From assembly GCF_000400365.1 (NCBI RefSeq), contig NZ_BAOG01000063.1:1-64000 (forward strand): 64,000 nucleotides of DNA, written 5' to 3'. The stretch is from Vibrio jasicida CAIM 1864 = LMG 25398. GTDB lineage: Bacteria; Pseudomonadota; Gammaproteobacteria; Enterobacterales; Vibrionaceae. The translations under genes and the position numbers were made by a program. This document shows, one piece after another, positions 43,157 through 50,928 of the stretch. How positions within the stretch are numbered: the stretch's first letter is position 1; each line of letters starts with the position of its first letter. A model generated the notes under the pieces. The model was not told the DNA's origin. It ran no database searches and worked only from the letters and a program-made list of their open reading frames with translations.

Positions 43157-44065
43157 TTATGGTTGTATATGTGTACCAGACTTCCCTTCAATGATTTCTA
43201 ACGCAAAAGATAAATCACCGATATGACCACTTTGTCCTGTTTTTTCAACAAACTGGCAGCATGCGTCGACTTTCGGTCCCATCGATCCTGCAGGGAAAGA
43301 ATATTGCTTCATTTGCTCAATGGTCACATTCTTTAGCTTTTGCTCTTGTGGTGTTCCCCAGTTGAGACAAACGTGGGTGCCATCTGTCAGAATCAGCAAA
43401 TGCTCCGCCCCAATTTGTTCTGCAATTAGTGCCGCAGTCATGTCCTTATCAATAACCGCTTCAAAACCGACATACGCCCCGTCTTTTTCGATTACTGGAG
43501 CACCGCCGCCGCCACCACAAATGATCAAGTGTTCTTTTTCGAGTAAGTCTTTGATTGCTTTGATTTCTAAGATCTCTTGTGGCTTAGGAGAAGGGACGAC
43601 ACGACGCCAATGCGCACCATCAGGTTTCACAACCCAGTGATTTTCCTCGGCAAGTTGTTTTGCTTGATCCTCAGTGTAAACAGGGCCAATGAACTTAGAA
43701 GGGTCCACAACGGCAGGGTCGTTTTCATCGACGACAATTCGCGTAAGTATCGTCGTCGTGTAACGATCTTCAATTGCAGCATTGAGACCTTGCTGAATCA
43801 AATACCCAATCATGCCTTGTGTTTCTGCGCCAAGCACATCAAATGGATAGGGAGGGCAATCTTTATAAGCGTTGTTTTGTAGGGAAAGTAAGCCGACTTG
43901 AGGACCATTACCATGCACAATGACTAAACGGTAGTTTTTACTCAATTCAGCCAGTGAACTCGCCGTCTGCGCAATGCTTTTTTGTTGATTCTCGCAGCTC
44001 ATGATCTCACCACGCTGCAATAAAGCATTCCCTCCAACAGCAACAACAATAATCGGTTTTGACAT
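43157..44065 (-). CDS. arcC: carbamate kinase
   Basis: A 302-residue amino-acid-kinase-family enzyme. The opening VAVGGNALLQRGE, the central ICGGGGGAPV and the late PAGSMGPKVDACCQFVE segments are characteristic. It converts carbamoyl phosphate and ADP to ATP, CO2 and ammonia, the energy-yielding end of the agmatine deiminase pathway (also called aguC). GGAG lies 8 nt before the ATG. It is divergent from the antiporter-aguA-carbamoyltransferase unit. Confidence 0.94.
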   Translation of the reverse strand: MSKPIIVVAVGGNALLQRGEIMSCENQQKSIAQTASSLAELSKNYRLVIVHGNGPQVGLLSLQNNAYKDCPPYPFDVLGAETQGMIGYLIQQGLNAAIEDRYTTTILTRIVVDENDPAVVDPSKFIGPVYTEDQAKQLAEENHWVVKPDGAHWRRVVPSPKPQEILEIKAIKDLLEKEHLIICGGGGGAPVIEKDGAYVGFEAVIDKDMTAALIAEQIGAEHLLILTDGTHVCLNWGTPQEQKLKNVTIEQMKQYSFPAGSMGPKVDACCQFVEKTGQSGHIGDLSFALEIIEGKSGTHIQP

Positions 44066-44471
44066 ATCGAAATCTCCAAATATAAATAAATGATGTCAGA
44101 TTAGACTGGCCTAACTGTATTTAATTGGAATTTTATGGTTGGAGATAAAAATCACAGTTCAATTCCTATTCAATAATTGGCATAGAAAATGAAGTTGACG
44201 TCACGTAATTTTCATTATTAATCGTTTAAAAACCGATATGTGATCTCGAATGTGTTTTTAGATTTTTAATGAGTAAGAAAATTCTGAAATTAATAAATTG
44301 ATCAAGAACAACTATTTTGCGATTAGTGTTTTTTTCCTCATAAAATGTCTAGGTTCTTTTAATTTTCCCCGCAATTCGTTTCCTCAATACCGATATTAAG
44401 TTCACATCAAAGTTCGTTACATAAATTTCACTTCTAATAATTGCCATATTCAGTAGTTAAGGAGCGAAACA
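44066..44471. promoter_or_regulatory. 406-nt divergent promoter region of the agmatine genes
   Basis: There is no gene in this AT-rich stretch between arcC and the antiporter gene. It should contain both promoters. A TTGATCAAG palindrome is present at about 44297-44305, but the spacing does not fit an FNR site. I see no convincing ArgR box. The last 20 nt hold the AAGGAG ribosome binding site of the antiporter. Confidence 0.5.
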
Positions 44472-45875
44472 ATGAGTAACGAAACTCAAGGAAAAATGGG
44501 GGTCATGAGTATTGCGCTATTTACGTTATGTGCAGTACTGGTGGTCGACACACTCACCGCATCCGCAAGTATAGGGGTCAGCTCGATCGGTTGGTGGGTT
44601 GTAATGCTGATCTTTTTTGTTATCCCCTATGGGTTCATCACTTCTGAGTTAAGCACAACTTACCCAGGCGACGGTGGTATCTATGACTGGGTAAAAGAAG
44701 CCTTCAATTTCAAATGGGCCGTACGCACAACTTGGTTTTATTGGATTAACGTCGGTCTATGGATGCCAGCGGTATACATCATGTTTGCAGGCATGTTTGC
44801 CGAGCTATTCATGCCAGATCTATCTTTGTGGGGCCAAATAGCGATTTGCATTGCGTTGACTTGGTTCACCGTGTGGATTTGCAACGTATCGGCAGACATT
44901 GGCGTTTGGGTCACGAATGTAGGCGCCATCCTAAAAATCTTAGTGATCGGCACGCTAGGTGTAGGGGGCTTTGTTTACGCAATGAAACATGGCGTCGCAA
45001 ACGAATTTTCTTTGTCTGCCATGGTGCCAACTCTCGACTCAGCGGTTGCGTTTCTTCCTGCTATTGTCTTCAACCTAATGGGTTTCGAATTGGTTGCAAC
45101 CATGACGAAAGAGATGAAGGACGTGCGTGATATGCCAAAAGCCGTATTCCTTTCCATTGGTATCACTGCGTTCCTCTACATCTTCGGCACGATTGGCATT
45201 CTGATGGCGTTACCTGTTGAAAGCATCGGTCTGGTCGCTGGGTTAATCGACACATTTAAAACCTTATTTGGTGATGGTCCATTGGGCAATGCCATGGTGT
45301 ATTTCTTTGGTGTCTGTGCACTATTAACGCTCATCGGCAACATGGTGAGTTGGACAATGGGTGCAAGTCGCGCTGCTGCCGAAGCCGCTCAAGAAGGTGA
45401 ACTACCAGCCGCTGTAGCAAAAATGTCGGACAAAGGCTCTCCAGTGGGTGCGAACAATATCACTGGCACGGTTTCTACCGTTGTGATCTTGTCATACGCC
45501 CTATTTGCTCAAGGTAATGACGACTTGTTTTGGTCCATCTTCGCCTTTTCAAGCTGCATTTTCTTATTGCCTTATCTGTTCATGTTCCCTGCATACCTAA
45601 AATTGCGCCTAGTGGATGGCGACCGTGAGCGCCCATTCAAAGTTCCGGGTGGCATGGGTACGCAATACATCATCTCAATTGTGTGTTTTTTGGTAATCCT
45701 TCAAGCCGTGGTGCTCTTCATCTTCCCAGAAGCACTTGACCTCACCGTCGCAGACTGGAATTACACAGCGCCAGTGCTCATCGGAGTTATCGCGACAATC
45801 TTGATTGGTGAATGGATTTTACTGGGCGCATTGAAACGCAAGAACCAACAAACGGAACAACAAGCTGAAGCGTAA
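44472..45875 (+). CDS. aguD: APC-family agmatine/putrescine antiporter
   Basis: A 467-residue amino acid/polyamine antiporter with about 12 predicted helices, including the substrate-binding GFELVATMTKEMKD region in helix 6. AguD-type carriers exchange external agmatine for putrescine, with no energy cost beyond the gradient. Its place directly before aguA and the carbamoyltransferase gene supports this substrate. AAGGAGCG precedes the ATG. Glutamate/GABA exchange is an alternative within the family. Confidence 0.85.
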   Translation: MSNETQGKMGVMSIALFTLCAVLVVDTLTASASIGVSSIGWWVVMLIFFVIPYGFITSELSTTYPGDGGIYDWVKEAFNFKWAVRTTWFYWINVGLWMPAVYIMFAGMFAELFMPDLSLWGQIAICIALTWFTVWICNVSADIGVWVTNVGAILKILVIGTLGVGGFVYAMKHGVANEFSLSAMVPTLDSAVAFLPAIVFNLMGFELVATMTKEMKDVRDMPKAVFLSIGITAFLYIFGTIGILMALPVESIGLVAGLIDTFKTLFGDGPLGNAMVYFFGVCALLTLIGNMVSWTMGASRAAAEAAQEGELPAAVAKMSDKGSPVGANNITGTVSTVVILSYALFAQGNDDLFWSIFAFSSCIFLLPYLFMFPAYLKLRLVDGDRERPFKVPGGMGTQYIISIVCFLVILQAVVLFIFPEALDLTVADWNYTAPVLIGVIATILIGEWILLGALKRKNQQTEQQAEA

Positions 45876-45889
45876 TTCAGGAGATTGAT

Positions 45890-46981
45890 ATGAAAAAGCT
45901 ATTACAAACCACACCAAAACAAGACGGCTTCAGAATGCCTGCCGAGCAAGAGCCTCATAGCGAAATCTGGATGGCTTGGCCAGAACGCACTGACAACTGG
46001 CGAAACGGTGCAAAACCGGCACAAAAAGTGTTCGCTGAAGTGGCAAAGCAAATCAACCAAACCACTCCCGTCACCATGCTGGTAAGTGCGGATCAGTACG
46101 ACAATGCCGTATCTCGTTTACCTGACGATATCCGCGTGCTTGAAGTATCAACCGATGACTCTTGGATGCGCGACATCGGCGCAAGCTATGTCGTGAATGA
46201 TGAGGGTGAACGTCGCGGTGTCGACTGGGAATTCAATGCTTGGGGCGGCTTTGTCGATGGCCTTTACTGGCCTTGGAAACGCGATGACCAAGTCGCACAG
46301 AAAATGTGTGAAATTACCGCTGATTCTCGTTATAGAGCGCCAATTGTACTTGAAGGAGGCTCCATACACATCGATGGCGACGGCACTTTATACACCACAG
46401 AAGAGTGTCTGCTGGACGAGAGTCGTAACCCAGATCTAAGCAAAGAAGAGTTGAGTAAAGTTCTTCGTGAACATCTCAATATAGAGAAAATTGTTTGGTT
46501 GCCTCGTGGCTTATATAACGACGAAACCAATGGTCACGTCGATAACATTCTCCACATCGTTAAGCCCGGAGAAGTGGTACTGACTTGGTGCGACGACCCA
46601 AATGATCCGCAATACGAAATCAGTCGAGAAGCCTACGACTGCCTGACAAATCAAAGAGACGCGAAAGACCGCAAAATCAAAGTCCATAAGCTGCCAATGC
46701 CAGGTCCTTTGTACATGGCAAAAGAAGAAGCAGCAGGGATTGATATTGCAGAAGGGATGGAGCGTGAAGCCGGAGAGCGTCTAGCCGCCTCATACGCGAA
46801 CTATCTCATCACGAACAACCAGATTGTTCTACCTCTACTCGATAAGCGATACGACGCAGAGGTGATTGCGCTCTTAGAGGAGCTCTACCCAGGCTATGAA
46901 GTAAACGGTGTTCCTGCTCGTGAGATTTTGCTCGGTGGCGGCAATATCCACTGCATTACTCAACAAGTACCTCAAGTTTAA
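45890..46981 (+). CDS. aguA: agmatine deiminase
   Basis: A 363-residue porphyromonas-type peptidyl-arginine deiminase-family enzyme. The catalytic cysteine is near Cys355 in GGGNIHC at the C terminus, the catalytic histidine is in NGHVDNI, and the acidic guanidinium-binding residues are in SWMRDIG and EGGSIHIDGD. It hydrolyses agmatine to N-carbamoylputrescine and ammonia. It starts 14 nt after the antiporter with AGGAG upstream. Confidence 0.95.
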   Translation: MKKLLQTTPKQDGFRMPAEQEPHSEIWMAWPERTDNWRNGAKPAQKVFAEVAKQINQTTPVTMLVSADQYDNAVSRLPDDIRVLEVSTDDSWMRDIGASYVVNDEGERRGVDWEFNAWGGFVDGLYWPWKRDDQVAQKMCEITADSRYRAPIVLEGGSIHIDGDGTLYTTEECLLDESRNPDLSKEELSKVLREHLNIEKIVWLPRGLYNDETNGHVDNILHIVKPGEVVLTWCDDPNDPQYEISREAYDCLTNQRDAKDRKIKVHKLPMPGPLYMAKEEAAGIDIAEGMEREAGERLAASYANYLITNNQIVLPLLDKRYDAEVIALLEELYPGYEVNGVPAREILLGGGNIHCITQQVPQV

Positions 46982-47012
46982 ATCCATACGAATCCAACGA
47001 CTCAAAATAAAA

Positions 47013-47034
47013 GGGGCGAGCTTAGGTAAGCCCC
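47013..47034 (+). promoter_or_regulatory. small hairpin between aguA and carbamoyltransferase
   Basis: GGGGC at 47013-47017 pairs with GCCCC at 47030-47034, with CTTA/TAAG in the interior. No U tract follows. It is a likely processing or attenuation structure in the operon. Confidence 0.35.
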
Positions 47035-47056
47035 AAATGAAAATAGGAATATGATT

Positions 47057-48103
47057 ATGAAATTACCTTCTTCAAGTGCAACTGACCTACACAAAGCAAA
47101 CATTGAGCATATGGTGTCTATGAAAGATTTCTCAGTCCGAGAAATGGACAACATGATGGAATTGATGAGCTACCTAAAACAGGCGCGTAAAGACAATGCA
47201 GTCCCACAACTGTTCAAAGGAAAGTCAGTCGGGATGATTTTCGAAGCCGGCTCGACTCGCACACGCGTTTCATTTGAAGTTGCCGCAACGCTACTTGGTG
47301 GTCACGCTTTGTTCTTATCGCCAAAAGACATCCATCTTGGTGGCAAAGAGTCGATTGATGACACCTCACGCGTGTTATCACGCATGTGTGATGTGATCAT
47401 GGCTCGCACTAACAGTCCTGAAACGCTAGATGGTTTATTAAACATGTCTACCGTACCAGTCATCAACGGCCTAGATACCCGTTTCCATCCAACACAAATG
47501 CTGGCTGACTTATTTACTATTCGTGAGCACATCACTGATGGTCGTCAGCTAAATGAACTGACTTTGGCATTCATGGGTGACGCTACTGATGTGTGCCGTT
47601 CATTGATGCTAACTTGTGCGAAATACGGCATGGGCTTTAAGCAAATTGGTCCGGTTAAATACCACATGGAACCAGAATGGGTTGAGCTTGCAGAATCGTT
47701 CTGCAAAGAATCTGGCGGTCATATCGAGATCACCGATGATGTAGAGCGAATCAGTGATTGTGATGTGGTCTACGGCGACAGCTTCTACTGGGTCACTCAA
47801 ATGGATGAGAAAGAAGAGCGCTTGGCTGCCTTCATGCCCGACTACGTGATCACGGAAGAACTTATGGCAAAAGCGAAGCCAGGTGCAATGCTTCTGCACT
47901 GCTTACCTGCAAACGACAAAGAGGAAGTCACTCGCGGTGCGCTAGAAAGTGAATACTCTGTAGCATTCGACGAAGCAGAGAACCGCCTAACAGCGCAAAT
48001 GGCCATATTGGTTTACTTCACCCATAAAGATGCCATCACGCCAAGCGAAGAAACCATCAAGCGCCACGAAGACAAAATTCTGACCTTCCTCAGCACCCTA
48101 TAA
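47057..48103 (+). CDS. ptcA: putrescine carbamoyltransferase
   Basis: A 348-residue carbamoyltransferase. The carbamoyl-phosphate motif STRTR is near residue 56, HPTQMLADL in the middle, and HCLPAND later. The ornithine-specific SMG loop is absent; in its place is VYGDSFYWVTQM, which fits the YG-type loop of putrescine carbamoyltransferases, and a C-terminal helix extends past the core. It phosphorolyses N-carbamoylputrescine to putrescine and carbamoyl phosphate for ArcC. Two ATGs are possible; 47057 is better spaced from AGGA. Confidence 0.88.
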   Translation: MKLPSSSATDLHKANIEHMVSMKDFSVREMDNMMELMSYLKQARKDNAVPQLFKGKSVGMIFEAGSTRTRVSFEVAATLLGGHALFLSPKDIHLGGKESIDDTSRVLSRMCDVIMARTNSPETLDGLLNMSTVPVINGLDTRFHPTQMLADLFTIREHITDGRQLNELTLAFMGDATDVCRSLMLTCAKYGMGFKQIGPVKYHMEPEWVELAESFCKESGGHIEITDDVERISDCDVVYGDSFYWVTQMDEKEERLAAFMPDYVITEELMAKAKPGAMLLHCLPANDKEEVTRGALESEYSVAFDEAENRLTAQMAILVYFTHKDAITPSEETIKRHEDKILTFLSTL

Positions 48104-48141
48104 CGATCTCATTCACTAACTAACGTTTTTATTCGGCACAC

Positions 48142-48183
48142 ATAGCCAGACTTGCCTCTGTTTTGAGCGGTTGGTCTGGCTAT
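48142..48183 (+). promoter_or_regulatory. 10-bp inverted repeat between ptcA and RidA fusion
   Basis: ATAGCCAGAC at 48142-48151 pairs perfectly with GTCTGGCTAT at 48174-48183 around 22 nt. It lies in the leader of the RidA-fusion gene and has no U tract. Possible partial terminator or operator. Confidence 0.45.
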
Positions 48184-48246
48184 CTATTGCCTGTATCAGC
48201 GTACCCGCAGCGTTACTACAGCAGCCAGAATTGGAGAACATTCGAA

Positions 48247-49524
48247 ATGCACGGCGAAATCATCAAAGTATCTAGAAATACAGAAAATGCACCAATCAAC
48301 GACGGCTCAACTCAATCGGTAGCTTTCTCCCATTACAACAATATCTCAGCGCAACTGCCGATTGACCCAAAAAGCCAAAAGTTAGTGGAAGGGGGCATCA
48401 AAGAGCAAACTAAGCAATGCTTAAGCAATATTAGGTCTATCGTGGATAGCATCGAGCACAGCTTAAATGACGTCGTTAAAATCACGATTTATCTTAAATC
48501 TATGACCGATCTGGATGCTGTCGATGAGGTTTATAAACAATACTTCATCAGCCACCTTCCAACTCGAACCGTAATTGCCGTTGCTGCACTGCCTTTGGAA
48601 GGCGCTTTAGTTCAAATCGACGCGCTCATTTCGAACGGCGAAGGTACACACCCTCAAGAACCTTGCGAGCTGATCAAGCTGGTAAGAAACACAGCAAAAA
48701 CCCCAGCCAGTTTGCTGTCGAGCCAAAGTGTTGCGTTCTCACATTACAACCACATTTCAGCTCAACTGCCGATTGAACCAGAAACAGGCAATATTGCTGA
48801 AGGCGGAATCAAAGCGCAAACTCGACAATGTCTGAAAAACATCAAGAGCATACTGAATAGTATTGATGTCCCTTTTGATGACATTGTTAAACTCAATATC
48901 CATCTGAGAAGTCTCGACGACGCCTTTGCTGTCAATCAAGTCTACAGCACATTTTTTCCAGACTCGGCGATAGCAAGAAGCGTTGCCTACGTGCCCGCTC
49001 GTACTGTCATCAAAGCTGAGGGGTTACCAATGGACGCCTTAGTGCAAATAGACGCGACGGTTTCTCATGGAGACGGAACGCCACCCCAAGCCGTTGAAGA
49101 TAGACATGGGATTGTGATTCGCGCCCACAACACAGAGGCGGCACCAATCAGCAAGTTCTCAACTCAAACTGTCGCTTTCTCGCATTACAATAACATTTCT
49201 GCACAACTGCCAATCCATCCGCCGAGTGGCGAAGTCATTGTTAATGACGTAGGCGAGCAAACCATGCAATGCCTCGACAACATCAAAGCCATCATCAAAA
49301 GCGTGCACCATGTAATGGACGACATCGTGAAACTGAATATTCAGCTAAAAGATATCAGCGACTTGCAAGTTGTGGAGGATATTTTAGCAAGCTACTTTGA
49401 TAAAGAACTTCCAGCGAGCACTGTTATCGGTGTATCAGAAATCTTTATGGACGCCTCAATCCAAATAGACGCTATTGTTTCTAATGGTGAAGGCACATTT
49501 CCAAAAGAAGAGCTTAGCTACTGA
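48247..49524 (+). CDS. triple RidA/YjgF-domain fusion protein
   Basis: A 425-residue soluble protein made of three tandem RidA (YjgF/YER057c/UK114) domains at about 1-135, 140-278 and 286-418. Each repeats VAFSHYN-hISAQLPI, a QC-LxNI helix and a closing QIDAxxSxGxGT strand. RidA proteins are normally ~130-residue trimers that hydrolyse reactive enamine/imine intermediates with an active-site arginine (Arg105 in E. coli). Domain 1 keeps it at Arg107 (LPTRTV) and domain 2 at Arg252 (PARTV), but domain 3 has Ser391 (LPASTV). The likely form is a covalent trimer with altered sites. The ATG at 48247 has GGAG 10 nt upstream. Last gene of the agmatine island. Confidence 0.87.
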   Translation: MHGEIIKVSRNTENAPINDGSTQSVAFSHYNNISAQLPIDPKSQKLVEGGIKEQTKQCLSNIRSIVDSIEHSLNDVVKITIYLKSMTDLDAVDEVYKQYFISHLPTRTVIAVAALPLEGALVQIDALISNGEGTHPQEPCELIKLVRNTAKTPASLLSSQSVAFSHYNHISAQLPIEPETGNIAEGGIKAQTRQCLKNIKSILNSIDVPFDDIVKLNIHLRSLDDAFAVNQVYSTFFPDSAIARSVAYVPARTVIKAEGLPMDALVQIDATVSHGDGTPPQAVEDRHGIVIRAHNTEAAPISKFSTQTVAFSHYNNISAQLPIHPPSGEVIVNDVGEQTMQCLDNIKAIIKSVHHVMDDIVKLNIQLKDISDLQVVEDILASYFDKELPASTVIGVSEIFMDASIQIDAIVSNGEGTFPKEELSY

Positions 49525-49547
49525 GCCTCATAAACTTATCAAGAGAG

Positions 49548-49587
49548 AAGGTCAGCTCTACAGCTGACCTTGTTTTTATCTGTGCTT
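49548..49587 (+). repeat. terminator repeat, right copy, bounding the agmatine island
   Basis: AAGGTCAGCT at 49548-49557 pairs with AGCTGACCTT at 49562-49571, then GTTTTTATCTGTGCTT follows. It is 36/40 identical to 42369-42408 in the same orientation and terminates the RidA-fusion gene. Confidence 0.82.
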
Positions 49588-49971
49588 CACTTGCCTGACA
49601 TATTGCCAAAACCCAACACTTCAATACTCACCTATAAACAGACCAAATACTCCAACAATTTTGCGCGAAATGAAGACAAATATCTTTGTGATGTGCCTTC
49701 TAAAAGAAGCTGCAAAATTATGGCGTGATACAGCAAAGCATCAAGTATAAAACGACGCTTCAAATCTCTCCTTTTCTTTTGAAATCAGACTTCTAATGAA
49801 AATGCGAGAATAACCCTCACTCCGCCCTCTGTCAGAGCTTTGTCAAGACAGAGAACACACTCTTATCCTCACATAAAACCTTCACATCACGGTCATAATC
49901 TAGGGTCTAAAATTACCTTTGAACTCGTGTCTACGGACGAAATTTTCAATCGTTAGTTGTGGGAGGTTGCT
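49588..49971. other. gene-free region after the agmatine island
   Basis: About 380 nt with no convincing gene. It contains a hairpin with CTCTGTC at 49827-49833 and GACAGAG at 49847-49853. The end provides the GGGAGG ribosome binding site of the small zinc-ribbon gene. Nothing else recognised. Confidence 0.5.
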
Positions 49972-50148
49972 ATGGAAAAGTACTGTCCAATATGTCAAAC
50001 AGAGTTGCTCGATAGAAGTCACTATCTTATCTGTCCTAGAAACAATATTGGCGAATGCGCGTATGATGGCTACGAGGATCACCACAACCATTGCTGTCAT
50101 GATCAACGAAATAATGCACATGATGCCGAGGCCGTCACACTGGAATAA
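49972..50148 (+). CDS. small zinc-ribbon-like protein
   Basis: A 58-residue protein starting at an ATG with GGGAGG 5 nt upstream. It has CPIC at the N terminus, further cysteines in LICPR and GECAYDG, and a His/Cys-rich HHNHCCHD segment, so a zinc-binding rubredoxin-like or ribbon fold is likely. The function is unknown. A hairpin terminator follows, and the unit stands alone. Coding status is supported by the start signal and cysteine pattern only. Confidence 0.6.
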   Translation: MEKYCPICQTELLDRSHYLICPRNNIGECAYDGYEDHHNHCCHDQRNNAHDAEAVTLE

Positions 50149-50175
50149 GTACCTCAAGAACACCCGTTAAAGAGT

Positions 50176-50195
50176 GCCACTCAACATCGAGTGGC
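50176..50195. terminator. hairpin between zinc-ribbon and yidG genes
   Basis: GCCACTC at 50176-50182 pairs with GAGTGGC at 50189-50195 around AACATC. It lies between convergent genes. The U tract is weak. Confidence 0.55.
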
Positions 50196-50229
50196 TTCAA
50201 CATCGAAAGGACAGCAAAGGTTAGACCAA

Positions 50230-50538
50230 CTAAAGCAAGTGGACTCCATAAAAAAACGCCGATAAAACTAAAGAAGTGGCAATCACTTTATGCTTTCCCG
50301 CTTTCCAACTGGTTCCTTTAGTCGCGACACAAAGACCTGAAGCGTAAACATAACGGCAAGCTAAACAGGCAAAAACTAAAGAAACTGCCAACAGCCAAGA
50401 AACTGAGCCATGCAATATCTTAGCAATCGACAGCACGATCAAAACCGACACAAACAGAGTACGCAGCCAAGATAAAACCGTTCTTTCAACTTGCAGACCG
50501 GCATCGCTTTTTAAATGGGTCTCATCTAATAAAGACAT
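50230..50538 (-). CDS. yidG: YidG-like DUF202 inner membrane protein
   Basis: A 102-residue membrane protein with three predicted helices and the DUF202 opening DAGLQVERTVLSWLRT, resembling E. coli YidG. The function is unknown. It overlaps the end of the YidH-like gene by 17 nt, so the two are translationally coupled and may form a pair in the membrane. It is the last gene of the sulfatase operon. Confidence 0.78.
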   Translation of the reverse strand: MSLLDETHLKSDAGLQVERTVLSWLRTLFVSVLIVLSIAKILHGSVSWLLAVSLVFACLACRYVYASGLCVATKGTSWKAGKHKVIATSLVLSAFFYGVHLL

Positions 50539-50905
50539 CGTGATAAATGCTGCTCAATAAGAAGGTAATCACCACCACCATTAAGATCGGAATTACTTTA
50601 ATAGCATGGGAATAAGACAGGTTGCTGTTTAACCGCATTGCGATTTCATTTCCTCGCCAATTTGCATAGGCAAAAATCGAGCAAAGAATAGAAATCGTCA
50701 GTAAAGATAAACAAATGAGTGGCTTATATAAAGTATCGTTAAGACTTGTGGCTAATTGGTCCACAGCAATAGCCGCCGTAAAAAAGCCGAGCGCAGTACG
50801 AACCCATGCCAAAAAAGTTCGCTCATTGGCAAGCGTAAAACGATAGTCGGGGTCTTCCCCCTTTTTTTTCCAAGACATATTCAAAACATCAGAGAGAGTG
50901 GGCAT
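50522..50905 (-). CDS. yidH: YidH-like DUF202 inner membrane protein
   Basis: A 127-residue membrane protein with three predicted helices. PDYRFTLANERTFLAWVRTA near residues 19-38 matches E. coli YidH closely. The function is unknown. It is 23 nt downstream of the sulfatase gene, the same order as E. coli yidJ-yidI-yidH-yidG (yidI absent). Its start codon sits in the loop of a 10-bp hairpin, which suggests that translation depends on ribosomes leaving the sulfatase gene. Confidence 0.85.
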   Translation of the reverse strand: MPTLSDVLNMSWKKKGEDPDYRFTLANERTFLAWVRTALGFFTAAIAVDQLATSLNDTLYKPLICLSLLTISILCSIFAYANWRGNEIAMRLNSNLSYSHAIKVIPILMVVVITFLLSSIYHDVFIR

Positions 50906-50920
50906 TTATCCCCACTCTCT
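50893..50920 (-). promoter_or_regulatory. hairpin enclosing the yidH start codon
   Basis: AGAGAGTGGG at 50893-50902 pairs perfectly with CCCACTCTCT at 50911-50920. In the minus-strand RNA the purine-rich 5' arm holds the ribosome binding region and the loop holds the ATG (complement of 50903-50905). It lies just after the sulfatase stop, so it probably couples yidH translation to sulfatase translation. Confidence 0.55.
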
Positions 50921-50928
50921 TAGCTCAT

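Noticed and set aside
44297..44305. TTGATCAAG as an FNR site in the agmatine promoter
   Set aside because: FNR needs TTGAT-N4-ATCAA; here the arms overlap with no spacer.
47057..48103. Ornithine carbamoyltransferase of an arginine deiminase operon
   Set aside because: There is no arginine deiminase gene, the SMG loop is absent, and agmatine deiminase is next to it.
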